Positions 27,529 through 36,515 are shown, counted from the stretch's first letter. The stretch: DNA of 64,000 nucleotides from Mahella australiensis 50-1 BON (GCF_000213255.1 NC_015520.1:2845349-2909348); one strand, 5' to 3'. Notes: generated by a model from the letters alone, not told the origin. Translations and numbers: made by a program.

Positions 27529-27689
27529 CAATCTATAATGACTATTTCTTCATCCGGATCGCCCCTCCTGTATATCCTTTCTCTTCTAAGATAAGCCATA
27601 AAGTCTTTCTCGAGAGGATATCCGTCGGCCATAAACGTCCTATTAAGGATATTGTCTATGGCAACAGTTTTATAGACGTTACAATCCAC
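27525..27689 (-). CDS. Possible small protein of 54 residues (or gene remnant)
   Basis: An open frame from GTG 27689 to TGA 27525 encodes a charged peptide including KTVAIDNILNRTFMADGYP and RRERIYRRGDPDEE. Its composition looks protein-like, but there is no good ribosome site at the GTG. An internal ATG for 35 residues has a weak AGGA. It overlaps the end of the YeiH gene and its stop lies within the -35 box of the Gfo/Idh promoter. I do not recognise the sequence; it could be the tail of a decayed gene. Confidence 0.3.
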   Translation of the reverse strand: MDCNVYKTVAIDNILNRTFMADGYPLEKDFMAYLRRERIYRRGDPDEEIVIIDC

Positions 27690-28713
27690 CTAGCTTTATT
27701 AATGCCAAGCTGGTCGCCGCCATGATTATGGCAGCTCCTAATCCTAGGTAAAATGCCTTAAACCCCATTGCCCTGATTCCCTTAAAGTCCGTATTCAAAC
27801 CGACACCGGCCATAGCCATCACGATGAGGAATTTTGATACAGTCTTTATCATCCCCGTCCATTCGGTCGAAAAAACGCCCCATGTGTTGAGCAATGCCAT
27901 GGCCAAGAAACCCAATATGAACCATGGGAACGCAGCCACTATGTTGACGTTTCTGGAAGCGGTTTCTCCTTTTGATTTTCTGAAGGAAAAAGCCATGATG
28001 AGCATTACAGGCGCTAAAAATATGGTACGGGTCAGCTTAACCACAGTGGCCATCTCTCCCGCTTGCTCTCCGTATAGAAATCCAGCAGCCACTACTTGCG
28101 AAGTCTCATTTATAGCAGTACCGGCCCACATTCCGAATGTTTTCTGAGAAAGATCCAACAAATCGCCCACAATAGGATATATAAATATAGCCAGTATGCC
28201 GAACACGGTTATGGTGGCCACTGCAAAACTGATATCCTGCTCGTCGGCATCAATAGCAGGGGCCGTAGCTACTATGGCGGTAGTACCGCATATCGATGTA
28301 CCGACGCCTATTAGCGCCGCCAGTTTCGCCGGTATATGGAACCGCTTGCCCAAATACAGCGTTAACAGCAATGCCAGTGTGATACATGCTACTATGATCC
28401 ATATCGAGGCCGCGCCCACCTTAAGTACATCGAAAAAGTTTAGGCTGACACCTAAAAGAATGATGCCGAGCTTCAATACGGTTTTGGCCGAAAAGCGTAT
28501 GCCTGGAATAAGCATCCGCGGCAGCTTAAAAGCGTTCCCTATAACCATACCCAATATTATAGCCACTATGACATCGCTCAGCGGCGGATAAAGTGAATTT
28601 ATAAATCTGGAGGGAATAGCGATTAATATAACGATCAGTATCCCCGGCAGCATGCCGATGTATTTCGATGCACCGTCATGCGTGTTTGTTTTAATATTTG
28701 TACTGTTACTCAT
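27679..28713 (-). CDS. YeiH-family (UPF0324) membrane protein, candidate sulfite/sulfonate exporter
   Basis: A 344-residue membrane protein with about 9-10 helices and the family landmarks FKLPRMLIPGIRFSAKTVLK, GVGTSICGTTAI and NETSQVVAAG. The family is annotated as putative sulfate exporter, and relatives occur beside sulfonate-degradation genes. Together with suyAB, an outlet for sulfite is an attractive role here. It follows the GH4 gene by 37 nt, probably in one transcript. ATG 28713 is chosen over an in-frame TTG at 28722. Confidence 0.82.
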   Translation of the reverse strand: MSNSTNIKTNTHDGASKYIGMLPGILIVILIAIPSRFINSLYPPLSDVIVAIILGMVIGNAFKLPRMLIPGIRFSAKTVLKLGIILLGVSLNFFDVLKVGAASIWIIVACITLALLLTLYLGKRFHIPAKLAALIGVGTSICGTTAIVATAPAIDADEQDISFAVATITVFGILAIFIYPIVGDLLDLSQKTFGMWAGTAINETSQVVAAGFLYGEQAGEMATVVKLTRTIFLAPVMLIMAFSFRKSKGETASRNVNIVAAFPWFILGFLAMALLNTWGVFSTEWTGMIKTVSKFLIVMAMAGVGLNTDFKGIRAMGFKAFYLGLGAAIIMAATSLALIKLGGL

Positions 28714-28750
28714 TCGAGACAACTCACTTTCTTTCCATTCTTACTTATTA

Positions 28751-30073
28751 TTAGCTAAAAAGCTTGAATTCGGGGAGCCAGCCTTGGTTCGCTTCCATCA
28801 TCTCATCGCATAGAGATATTATATCGTCCATCGATAGTTCGGCGCCGGTATGCGGGTCAAGCATAGCGGCCTGATACACCTTCTCCTTATCTTTCGACAT
28901 CACCGCCTCAATGGTCATTAAATGCATGTTTATGCTGTTGCGGTTGAGCGCCGCCAATTGCTCCGGCAATTCTCCGACATAACATGGATTGACGCCGCTC
29001 CCATCCACAAGACAAGGCACCTCGACACACGCTTTATTCGGAAGGTTTTCGATAAGACCTCCATTATTCGATACATTGCCAGCAATCTCGCACACTTCAT
29101 TGGTTTCCATAGCGTTAATTATCTGCGATGCATACTCGTTGGAAGGCTCATGTTCGACGTTTTTATTGCTGGTCAGCTCATCGCGCATCTGCGCCCACTT
29201 TGCCAGCCTGTCTGCGTAATTCTTGGGATGCTGGTCCAGCGATATGTTGAACTTCTCAATCAATTCAGGATACCTGTTTTTGATGAAATATGGATTGTAT
29301 TCGGCATTGTGTATGGATGATTCGGTAACGTAATAACCAAAACGCCGCATTATTTCAAAGCGCACCATATCATTATGTTTGCCCATTTGTTGCTTTATAT
29401 CTGCGCGATGCCTTATCTCGGGATATAGATCCTCTCCGTGCTTATCGGCCACCTCTAGCAGCCAGGCCATATGGTTTATACCCGCGATTTTCCATTTGAT
29501 GCCTTCCAATTCATCCTCCATACCGAGGGTTTTTAAAAGTCCGGGCACGCATGCCTGCACGCTGTGACATAACCCTACGGTTTTAACGCTGGTGGCGCGC
29601 TGCACATAACCGGTCACTATAGACATCGGGTTGGTGTAATTGAGCAAACACGCATCCGGGCAAACTTCCTCAATGTCCCGGGCAAATTCCTGCATAACTT
29701 TAATAGTACGAAGGCCACGGAATAACCCACCTATGCCGGACGTATCGCCGATAGTCTGCCTTAAACCGTACCTGTTCGGAATAACGAAATCGTTCATATA
29801 TATTTTTTCTTTTGCACCGACATATATGGCATTGATGACATAATTCGCATCCTTGAGCGCCTCTTTACGGTCGGCGTAGGCTTTTATGCTGACGCCGCTG
29901 TTGTACCTTTCTTTCAAGTTGCACAAAATTTTGTATGAGTCGCTCAGCCTTTCTTCATCAATGTCAAACAAGGCGAACTCCGAATCCTGCAACGATGGAA
30001 CGAGCATGCAGTCCCCCAATACATTTTTTGCAAAAACCGTACTTCCTGCTCCTAGGAATGTGATCTTAGACAC
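28751..30073 (-). CDS. GH4-family NAD- and metal-dependent alpha-glycosidase (MelA/LplD-like)
   Basis: A 440-residue GH4 enzyme. It has an N-terminal NAD-binding loop (FLGAGSTVF), NPMSIVTGYV, the metal-binding CHSV (Cys169-His170) and GINHMAW (Asn200-His201). The CHSV form is typical of members acting on alpha-galactosides, alpha-glucosides or alpha-uronides. It is cytoplasmic with no signal peptide. The GTG at 30073 with AAGGTGAGGG upstream gives the conserved MSKITFLGAGS start; longer starts lack a ribosome site. It is under a clear promoter carrying the ROK-regulon element and is followed by the exporter gene. Confidence 0.88.
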   Translation of the reverse strand: MSKITFLGAGSTVFAKNVLGDCMLVPSLQDSEFALFDIDEERLSDSYKILCNLKERYNSGVSIKAYADRKEALKDANYVINAIYVGAKEKIYMNDFVIPNRYGLRQTIGDTSGIGGLFRGLRTIKVMQEFARDIEEVCPDACLLNYTNPMSIVTGYVQRATSVKTVGLCHSVQACVPGLLKTLGMEDELEGIKWKIAGINHMAWLLEVADKHGEDLYPEIRHRADIKQQMGKHNDMVRFEIMRRFGYYVTESSIHNAEYNPYFIKNRYPELIEKFNISLDQHPKNYADRLAKWAQMRDELTSNKNVEHEPSNEYASQIINAMETNEVCEIAGNVSNNGGLIENLPNKACVEVPCLVDGSGVNPCYVGELPEQLAALNRNSINMHLMTIEAVMSKDKEKVYQAAMLDPHTGAELSMDDIISLCDEMMEANQGWLPEFKLFS

Positions 30074-30130
30074 AATTTCCCTCACCTTTCTACATTGTTT
30101 CTTAAATATTATAGATAGATTCAATTGCAC

Positions 30131-30152
30131 TTTTGTCTTTAACGATATTTTA
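30131..30152 (-). promoter_or_regulatory. ROK-regulon element, copy 3 (upstream of GH4 gene)
   Basis: Contains CTTTAACGATATTTTA in the 22-bp block and overlaps the -10 box of the GH4 promoter. A weaker core, TAACGATA, recurs at 30200-30207, about 50 bp upstream. Confidence 0.7.
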
Positions 30153-30175
30153 ATACGTTTTACCAGCTAAGTCAA
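30147..30175 (-). promoter_or_regulatory. Sigma-A-type promoter of the GH4-exporter operon
   Basis: Minus-strand TTGACT (30170-30175) and TAAAAT (30147-30152) are 17 bp apart. Position and spacing are identical to the Gfo/Idh promoter relative to the shared element. Confidence 0.75.
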
Positions 30176-30215
30176 GGTTAGGGCTAATTAATCTATGGAT
30201 AACGATAAATTTCGT

Positions 30216-31433
30216 TTATATCGGTGCGTCAAAAAAACCGAATTCCTGTTGCATAATCAATGTAGCGGCTCCCAACGCTCCCAAATCCTCGCCCCATTGG
30301 GAATATTCTATTTTCAAGTCCTGAAGATTCAAGGATAGAGCATACCTTCGTATGGATTCCCACAACATTTCAATAAATATGTCCTCCGTCTTCGAGATAT
30401 CTCCCCATATAACTATCTTACCGGGGTTTAATATATTTATAGCAGCCGCCAAGGCATATCCCAGATATGTTGCGGTTTCCTCCAATAATTCCATAGCATC
30501 ATCGTATCCCATTTTCACAGCCTGTACAAATATATCCATATCGATGGCGTCCGGATCTTCCGCCATGGCGCTGAGCTGTGCAAAACGGCCTACTTTTATA
30601 CCTTCTCTTATTTTGGACAAGATCGCATCGTTGGACGCCTCCATATCCAAGCAACCTATTTTGCCGCAATAGCACCGCCGATTGCTGTTGGGCAAAGCAA
30701 AATGAGCAATTTCACCGGCATTATTGTTCTTGCCAAGATAAAGCTGATCATTTAGCATACACGCCATACCTATGCCTGAACGAATGCAAAGAAATAAAAA
30801 GTCCTCGGCCTCACCGTACGGTTTCAGCCATTTATGAGCCAAAGCCATAACCTTGGTGTTATTCTCTATATATGCGGGTATATCGAATGTTTTTTCTATT
30901 TCATCTTTTATATGTATATTGGACCATCCATGAATATGGCCATATTCGATGGAAATCCCCGCCTGTTTGTTTATTTGCCCCGGAACACCTATGCCTATGC
31001 CGAATACCTTGCTTGCAGCACTGCCTAAAAAGTCTAGCATTTCTTTTATAACACCTTTAAGGGATTGCAATATGGCCGCCGAGTTACTATCGGGCTCTAT
31101 ATCCGTTTTATTGTCGTATATTTTTTCGCCGGTTAAATTTAATATAACGCTGAATATACGCCTGGAATAAAACTCTATGCCGACGAAATAGCCGCCGTCG
31201 GGATTTACAGCTAACCAAATGGGTCTTCGTCCCCCTTGGGACTCACCTATACCAGACTCTACAATAAGCCCTTGTTTCAATAATTCATCTATACCCTTTA
31301 ATACGGTACTCATTCCATATTTGCTGATGATTTTTACTTCTGAGCGCGATATATTTTCATGATTGCGGATAATATTAAGTATGCGATTGTATTTATTACG
31401 TTTTCGCAATTCTATGTTATAACCCTTCGCCAT
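30216..31433 (-). CDS. ROK-family transcriptional repressor
   Basis: A 405-residue XylR/NagC-type regulator. It has an N-terminal winged helix (about 15-75), then the sugar-kinase-like ROK fold with IGVPGQI, and the zinc motif CYCGKIGC (about 255-262) preceded by GEIAHF. A sugar or sugar derivative should act as inducer. The shared 22-bp element in its own upstream region suggests autoregulation and control of the genes to its left. AGGAG precedes the ATG. It is divergent from the ABC exporter operon. Confidence 0.88.
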   Translation of the reverse strand: MAKGYNIELRKRNKYNRILNIIRNHENISRSEVKIISKYGMSTVLKGIDELLKQGLIVESGIGESQGGRRPIWLAVNPDGGYFVGIEFYSRRIFSVILNLTGEKIYDNKTDIEPDSNSAAILQSLKGVIKEMLDFLGSAASKVFGIGIGVPGQINKQAGISIEYGHIHGWSNIHIKDEIEKTFDIPAYIENNTKVMALAHKWLKPYGEAEDFLFLCIRSGIGMACMLNDQLYLGKNNNAGEIAHFALPNSNRRCYCGKIGCLDMEASNDAILSKIREGIKVGRFAQLSAMAEDPDAIDMDIFVQAVKMGYDDAMELLEETATYLGYALAAAINILNPGKIVIWGDISKTEDIFIEMLWESIRRYALSLNLQDLKIEYSQWGEDLGALGAATLIMQQEFGFFDAPI

Positions 31434-31483
31434 TTTTATCTCCTAAGTAATTCTTAATTTTTTATAAAAGCTTATCGCTTTAT

Positions 31484-31498
31484 GGATATTGTATATCC
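31484..31498. promoter_or_regulatory. 15-bp palindrome between the ROK gene and its operator
   Basis: GGATAT-TGT-ATATCC is a perfect dyad in the divergent region, 51 bp upstream of the ROK start codon. It may be a second operator. Confidence 0.4.
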
Positions 31499-31507
31499 GA
31501 TAATGCG

Positions 31508-31529
31508 TTCCGTCAATAACGATATTATA
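31508..31529 (-). promoter_or_regulatory. ROK-regulon element, copy 4 (upstream of the ROK gene)
   Basis: Contains TCAATAACGATATTATA and overlaps a TATAAT -10 hexamer on the minus strand (31524-31529). It matches the other three copies over the core and is the most divergent at its left edge. Confidence 0.6.
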
Positions 31530-31623
31530 GTACAAGCCCATATCTGTTTCTTTTCAAATTGGCAGAGATGTGGTAATATATTTATGGTAATAACAGCTAA
31601 TAATCAAAGCGGAGGATATAGCG

Positions 31624-32358
31624 TTGATTGAAATAACAGGGGTTTCAAAGGTCTATAACAGGAGCGGAATAAAGGCCGTGGATGGTTTGAATCTCACTGT
31701 GCAATCCGGAGAGATATTTGGTTTCATTGGTCCGAATGGAGCTGGCAAGACTACTACCATAAAGATGATGGTGGGCTTATTGGAACCTACTGCTGGTTCT
31801 ATAAAGATAGACGGATATGATATACGTTCGAATGCCATAGAAGCAAAGCGCCGTATCGCTTATGTACCTGATAATCCCGACGTATACGAAAAGTTGCGCG
31901 GTATAGAATACCTAAACTTCATAGCCGATGTATATGACGTTCCGATAGAGCACCGCCAACAGCGTATAAGTTATCTATTGGACACATTTGAAATGAGCGA
32001 TGCCGTAGGTGACCTCATACAGAGCTATTCCCATGGCATGAGACAGAAAATCGTACTAATAGGGGCCTTACTGCATGATCCGTCGGTATGGATACTAGAT
32101 GAGCCTATGGTGGGATTGGATCCGCACTCGTCATTCCAACTGAAGGAGATGATGAGGCGACATTGCGACGAGGGCCACACGGTCTTTTTTTCAACGCACG
32201 TACTGGAGGTAGCCGAAAGATTGTGCGACCGCATAGGTATTATAAATAAAGGGCGCCTGGTAGCATGTGGTACGTTGGATGAGTTGCGCCATGGCCAGAT
32301 GGATGAATCTCTGGAGCAATTATTCTTGCAGCTCACGGAAGAAGGCGCAGTGCAGTGA
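31624..32358 (+). CDS. ABC-2-type exporter ATP-binding protein
   Basis: A 244-residue ATPase with Walker A GPNGAGKTTT (about 37-46), signature YSHGMRQK, Walker B VWILDEPMVGLD and the switch His in FFSTHV. The fold and length match ABC-2 exporter ATPases (EcsA/YtrB-like). TTG start with GGAGG 8 nt upstream. Its stop overlaps the permease GTG by 4 nt, so both subunits are made together. The cargo is unknown. Confidence 0.9.
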   Translation: MIEITGVSKVYNRSGIKAVDGLNLTVQSGEIFGFIGPNGAGKTTTIKMMVGLLEPTAGSIKIDGYDIRSNAIEAKRRIAYVPDNPDVYEKLRGIEYLNFIADVYDVPIEHRQQRISYLLDTFEMSDAVGDLIQSYSHGMRQKIVLIGALLHDPSVWILDEPMVGLDPHSSFQLKEMMRRHCDEGHTVFFSTHVLEVAERLCDRIGIINKGRLVACGTLDELRHGQMDESLEQLFLQLTEEGAVQ

Positions 32359-34019
32359 ACAGGTCTTTTATATCGCTGGTTAAAACCCTCATTAATGTGC
32401 AGTACGGTATATCGGCTTTCAAAGACAAATACACAAAAGAGAAGGACAAACTATGGCAGCCTATACTGGTTGGTTTACTGATGCTCTTGGGCTTTGGGAT
32501 ACTGTTCAGCTTCTATACAACCATACTCATGGGCATTATGCAAGCGGGGCTGACCATAGGTCAAACAGAACTTGTGTTGGTTATATCCGTTATAATTGTC
32601 CAGATTGTAGAGTTGATTACAGGCATTTTTACAGTTATGAGCGCTTTTTATTTTGCACAGGACTTATCTATATTAATACCCATACCATTTAAACCATGGC
32701 AAATAGTAGGAGCCAAGTTCATAGGCGTTATGCTTAGCGAATATGTCCTTACCATCCCGCTTATACTGCCCGCCGTAATAATTTATGCCACTTATATAAA
32801 TATAGGAGTAATGTATTGGATATCATCCGTAATAATAATGCTCACGGCGCCACTTTTACCACTGGCCATAGCATCTCTGATAGTGATGGTATTGATGAGA
32901 TTCATAAGTGCCACTAAGGGCAAGGAGTTTTTTACTGCACTAGGAACGGTCTTCGGTGTGATTATCAGCATAGGTATGCAAGTAATTATTAATAGAACAA
33001 ACAATATGGGAACTGATAGCATGGAGGATATGCTAAACGGCAGCATGGATCTTGTACGCACTTTAAGCTCGGCATTCCCACCGGCGTCATGGGCTGTAAA
33101 TGCGATGATCTCGGAAGGCATGCTTGCAGTCGGCTACATGGCACTATTCTTAGGAATATCGTCGTTGGTGCTAGCAGGCGTACTGGCTCTGTCTGAGACC
33201 GTATTCTACAAGTCGGTACTAGCGAGCTCGGAAGTGTCAGGTCGACGACAACGGTTAGATCGGCACCAATTGAGCAGAGCTTTTGGCAAAAAGAGGAGTC
33301 ATACTATGGCTCTCTTTATGAAAGAGTGGAAATTATTCTGGCGCACGCCGTTATTTGTAACCAACGGCCTTATGCCTTTCCTTATCATACCCGCAGCCTT
33401 TCTCATCCCTTTTATGACATCTCAGGATATGAGCGGGATAACGACTTTACTCGATGTGCCGAGAGGATCGCTTGTATTCAATCTCGCAATTGTAGGTATA
33501 TTGCTGTTTGTCGCCGCTAGTAATCCTTTAACTTATACAACCTTTAGCAGGGAAGGTCGCACTTTTTGGATGTCGCTTGCACTGCCCGTGGATATAAAAG
33601 AACAGGTAAATGCAAAGCTTCTGAATTGTGTGGCTATAATAGGTGTTTTTTTAGTGTTTATCATATGTGCTCTATCGTTTATATTTCACAGGAGCATGGT
33701 CGATGCTGCGATAATGATACTTATAGCGGCACCCGGTATATTCGCGATGGCATGTGTCTCTATGACACTGGACGCTCGAATGCCGAGGTTGGATTGGAAT
33801 ACGCCGCAGGAGCTGTTTAAAAACAATTCAGCCGCCGGTTTTACGTTTATACTTATGTTCGTCCCGTTGTTCGCACTGGTTATAGCGGCTATACTGTTGG
33901 TCATAAGCGGGCTAAGCGATACATTCGTGTATATAATATTGGCTGCTATTATGATAGGCATGGCGGTATTTGCATATAATCTTTTGACGGATGCAGCACG
34001 CCGGCTTTATAAAGCATAA
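32355..34019 (+). CDS. Putative ABC-2 exporter permease
   Basis: A 554-residue membrane protein with about 12-14 hydrophobic helices in two halves separated by a basic segment (SGRRQRLDRHQLSRAFGKK, about 295-315). This is typical of large putative ABC exporter permeases of Firmicutes. It begins with GTG overlapping the ATPase stop. The substrate cannot be deduced. Confidence 0.85.
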   Translation: MNRSFISLVKTLINVQYGISAFKDKYTKEKDKLWQPILVGLLMLLGFGILFSFYTTILMGIMQAGLTIGQTELVLVISVIIVQIVELITGIFTVMSAFYFAQDLSILIPIPFKPWQIVGAKFIGVMLSEYVLTIPLILPAVIIYATYINIGVMYWISSVIIMLTAPLLPLAIASLIVMVLMRFISATKGKEFFTALGTVFGVIISIGMQVIINRTNNMGTDSMEDMLNGSMDLVRTLSSAFPPASWAVNAMISEGMLAVGYMALFLGISSLVLAGVLALSETVFYKSVLASSEVSGRRQRLDRHQLSRAFGKKRSHTMALFMKEWKLFWRTPLFVTNGLMPFLIIPAAFLIPFMTSQDMSGITTLLDVPRGSLVFNLAIVGILLFVAASNPLTYTTFSREGRTFWMSLALPVDIKEQVNAKLLNCVAIIGVFLVFIICALSFIFHRSMVDAAIMILIAAPGIFAMACVSMTLDARMPRLDWNTPQELFKNNSAAGFTFILMFVPLFALVIAAILLVISGLSDTFVYIILAAIMIGMAVFAYNLLTDAARRLYKA

Positions 34020-34046
34020 CTATTCAATTAACCCCATTTTTTACGC

Positions 34047-34075
34047 TTGCCTCTATATAAGATATGTGGTAGACT
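34047..34075 (+). promoter_or_regulatory. Candidate promoter of the TPR membrane protein gene
   Basis: TTGCCT (34047-34052) and TAGACT (34070-34075) are 17 bp apart, about 40 bp before the start codon. Each box is a partial consensus match. Confidence 0.45.
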
Positions 34076-34114
34076 TATAGACAGGTATATATTAAGGATA
34101 TATTGAGGGTATAT

Positions 34115-35440
34115 ATGTTTAAGAAGATATGTTTGATAATGATTACGGCAACATTATTTTTGCCGATATTTATAAAGCCCGCAATTGTATATGCAGCACC
34201 GCTTATAACCGATAATGAAAGCGACGAAGCACGGGTAATGCCTTCATCTGCAATATCGCTGTTGTCATTGAAAGCCACTGTCGATGTTGGGATAAATAAC
34301 TCCGATGTTTCATTGCAATATGTTATAAAAAATAACAGCGATAAGCCTGTTCATATAACAATGGGATACCTCGAAAATGTTGCAAAAGTATATGACTTTT
34401 CAAGGGGCAAGGATATATATATAAACGGCCAGTTGCCTAAAGGTAATCAGGTGGTCAAACTCGGAACAGGCGAGTATACGGGTTTGCGCTGGATGACTTG
34501 GCCTGTCGATATAAAGGCCAATCAGACATTGGTAATAAAAGGCACATTGTCACTGCATAATAAGCTGCTCAACGATGGGACACAGGTCATGGATTTCCCG
34601 CTTAAGTCGATGGCATTATGGGATGGGGCTGTCAAACAGATAGAATTAACCTTCCGTTTTCCACAGCCTATGATATACGCTATGGACCCCACGCCCAAAC
34701 CAACGCCTACCAAAATAAGCGACGAGGGCAATCTTGTATGGCGTTACAGCAATGTGGAACCGCCAGAGGATATAATCGTGCATTTTAAGCCTACCGAATT
34801 CATCGCAACAGAAAGGCTGAGGTTATCCGGCAATAAGCAACTCCAATCCATCGCCCAGTTCTACAACAACGACGATTACGTCAACGTCATAAATGCAGGC
34901 GAAAGGTATCTTTCGGTCAAGCCATCAGCGCAATATGAGCCGCTGGTGCAATTACTGCTGGCGCGCTCGTATACCGAGCTGTTGCAATCTGACAAAGCCA
35001 TAGAACTCTATAACCGCCTGCTGTCCAGCAATAAGCTGGGCGACCTTGCCGTGACCGTCAAGCAGCAAGCATTGTTTTATAAATATACAGCCGCACAGCA
35101 ACAAAACGATGTGGGGGAGCAGCAAGATGTGCTCGATAGAATAGGAAGTCTCGACGACGAGGAATCCACGCCGGCTTTCAAATCATGGGCCGCCGAGCAG
35201 AAAATTAATATTCAAGCCGTCGCCATAGTAAAAGAAGCCGAGAAAAGGGCTGCTGAACAAGCCGCCCGAAAGGCTGCTCAGCGCAAAAGATTCAGTCTTG
35301 ATCGCCCCATCAATATAGACGGCTACAATATAGCGCTGAAATATATACTGGCGGCTGCGTTTATAATAGTCATCATTATAATAACACTTATATTGAGGAG
35401 CAAGCGTAAAAAACGCAGGAAACGCATGCCGCGCTGGTAG
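34115..35440 (+). CDS. Secreted/membrane-anchored protein with TPR-like region, function unknown
   Basis: A 441-residue protein with a signal peptide (about 1-30, ending VYAAP) and a beta-rich extracellular part to about 240. A helical TPR-like stretch (SIAQFYNNDDYVNVINAGERY onwards, about 250-340) and a charged Ala/Glu/Arg helix follow. A C-terminal membrane helix (about 405-425) is followed by a very basic tail (RSKRKKRRKR). The topology is extracellular with a short cytoplasmic end. I do not recognise a named family. It lies 95 nt after the exporter operon and may work with it. ATG 34115 follows GAGGG by 5 nt; a TTG at 34103 is possible. Confidence 0.7.
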   Translation: MFKKICLIMITATLFLPIFIKPAIVYAAPLITDNESDEARVMPSSAISLLSLKATVDVGINNSDVSLQYVIKNNSDKPVHITMGYLENVAKVYDFSRGKDIYINGQLPKGNQVVKLGTGEYTGLRWMTWPVDIKANQTLVIKGTLSLHNKLLNDGTQVMDFPLKSMALWDGAVKQIELTFRFPQPMIYAMDPTPKPTPTKISDEGNLVWRYSNVEPPEDIIVHFKPTEFIATERLRLSGNKQLQSIAQFYNNDDYVNVINAGERYLSVKPSAQYEPLVQLLLARSYTELLQSDKAIELYNRLLSSNKLGDLAVTVKQQALFYKYTAAQQQNDVGEQQDVLDRIGSLDDEESTPAFKSWAAEQKINIQAVAIVKEAEKRAAEQAARKAAQRKRFSLDRPINIDGYNIALKYILAAAFIIVIIIITLILRSKRKKRRKRMPRW

Positions 35441-35448
35441 GGAGCTAG

Positions 35449-35478
35449 ATGGCAAGGGCAGTACCTCCTGCCATTTTC
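35449..35478 (+). terminator. Possible terminator between convergent genes
   Basis: ATGGCA (35449-35454) pairs with TGCCAT (35469-35474) with an inner AGG/CCT, followed by TTTT on the plus strand. It is weak but well placed between the convergent TPR protein and kinase genes. Confidence 0.4.
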
Positions 35479-36433
35479 ACCCTTTATAAGACAAATAAAC
35501 CGACGTCATGTCAGTTATGACTACTTCCTTGTATAAGTCCATAGCAAATTCTTTTGGAAATACTTCAGTCCCTTCTGTGGTGACCGCCGCGGCCCCGCAA
35601 GCCATAGCATACCGAAATGCTTCTATAGGATCACCGTAGAGGTCATACGAATATATAAAGCCCCCCATCATGGAGTCTCCTGCTCCGACGGTACTTTTCA
35701 CATTCACTTTTAAGGCATCGGCCTTCAATATCATTTCACGTGATATCAGTGCGGCACCGTTTGCACCCATGGATAACAAAATCCATTTTATATGGAATCG
35801 TTCTCTTATAGAAATAGCGGCTCGGATTATATCTTCTAAAGATGATGAATTTATGCCAAACGTTGCTTTTAATTCGTCTATATTAGGCTTAACAAGGAAA
35901 GGCTGATATTTTACGCCTTCCAGCAACATTTCACCAGTAGCATCGATCACAATTTTATTATGATCGCCTATTTGAGCCAGATATTCGCCAAATAGACCCG
36001 GATAATTCCCATTATACATACTGCCACTAAAAACTATATATTTGGAAGCCATCTCATATTTTTTTATTATTACTTTTAATTTTTCAACGTCTTCTTGGGT
36101 TATGGAAAATCCAGATTCATTGAATTCGGTGGTTTGATGTCTGCTCAAATCTATAATCTTGGTGTTTGTCCTGGTATCTCCTTCCACCAATACAAAATCG
36201 TATTTTATGCCGTACATCCGGAAGAAATCCTCAAAAAATTGCTTATTTTTTGTTCCCAAATATCCTATAGCCGTAGTATCTCCATCGAAGACGCGAATAA
36301 GCTTGGATACGTTTATGCCCTTGCCCCCAACATCCATACGTCTGACTTTCACTTTATGGATTTCTCCCGGTTTAAACTCATCCACTATAATGGTTTGGTC
36401 TATCGCCGGATTTAATGTAACAGTTGTAATCAT
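35477..36433 (-). CDS. PfkB-family hexose (phosphate) kinase, FruK/LacC-like
   Basis: A 318-residue kinase with the first PfkB motif GGKGINVSKLI (about 37-47) and the second motif with anion hole and catalytic Asp, GAGDSMMGGF (about 252-261). The N-terminal MITTVTLNPAIDQTI is typical of 1-phosphofructokinase and tagatose-6-phosphate kinase. It transfers phosphate from ATP to a sugar phosphate or a similar acidic sugar. No fructose PTS gene is adjacent. Sulfofructose kinases belong to the wider PfkB family, so a link with the sulfosugar locus 4 kb away is possible. AGGTGA precedes the ATG. Confidence 0.8.
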   Translation of the reverse strand: MITTVTLNPAIDQTIIVDEFKPGEIHKVKVRRMDVGGKGINVSKLIRVFDGDTTAIGYLGTKNKQFFEDFFRMYGIKYDFVLVEGDTRTNTKIIDLSRHQTTEFNESGFSITQEDVEKLKVIIKKYEMASKYIVFSGSMYNGNYPGLFGEYLAQIGDHNKIVIDATGEMLLEGVKYQPFLVKPNIDELKATFGINSSSLEDIIRAAISIRERFHIKWILLSMGANGAALISREMILKADALKVNVKSTVGAGDSMMGGFIYSYDLYGDPIEAFRYAMACGAAAVTTEGTEVFPKEFAMDLYKEVVITDMTSVYLSYKG

Positions 36434-36515
36434 ACCAATTTCACCTATATTTTATAAGCCCTCATCCACGCATCGATCAAATAAATATTCAATCCCCAAA
36501 TGTATGTATAGTAGT

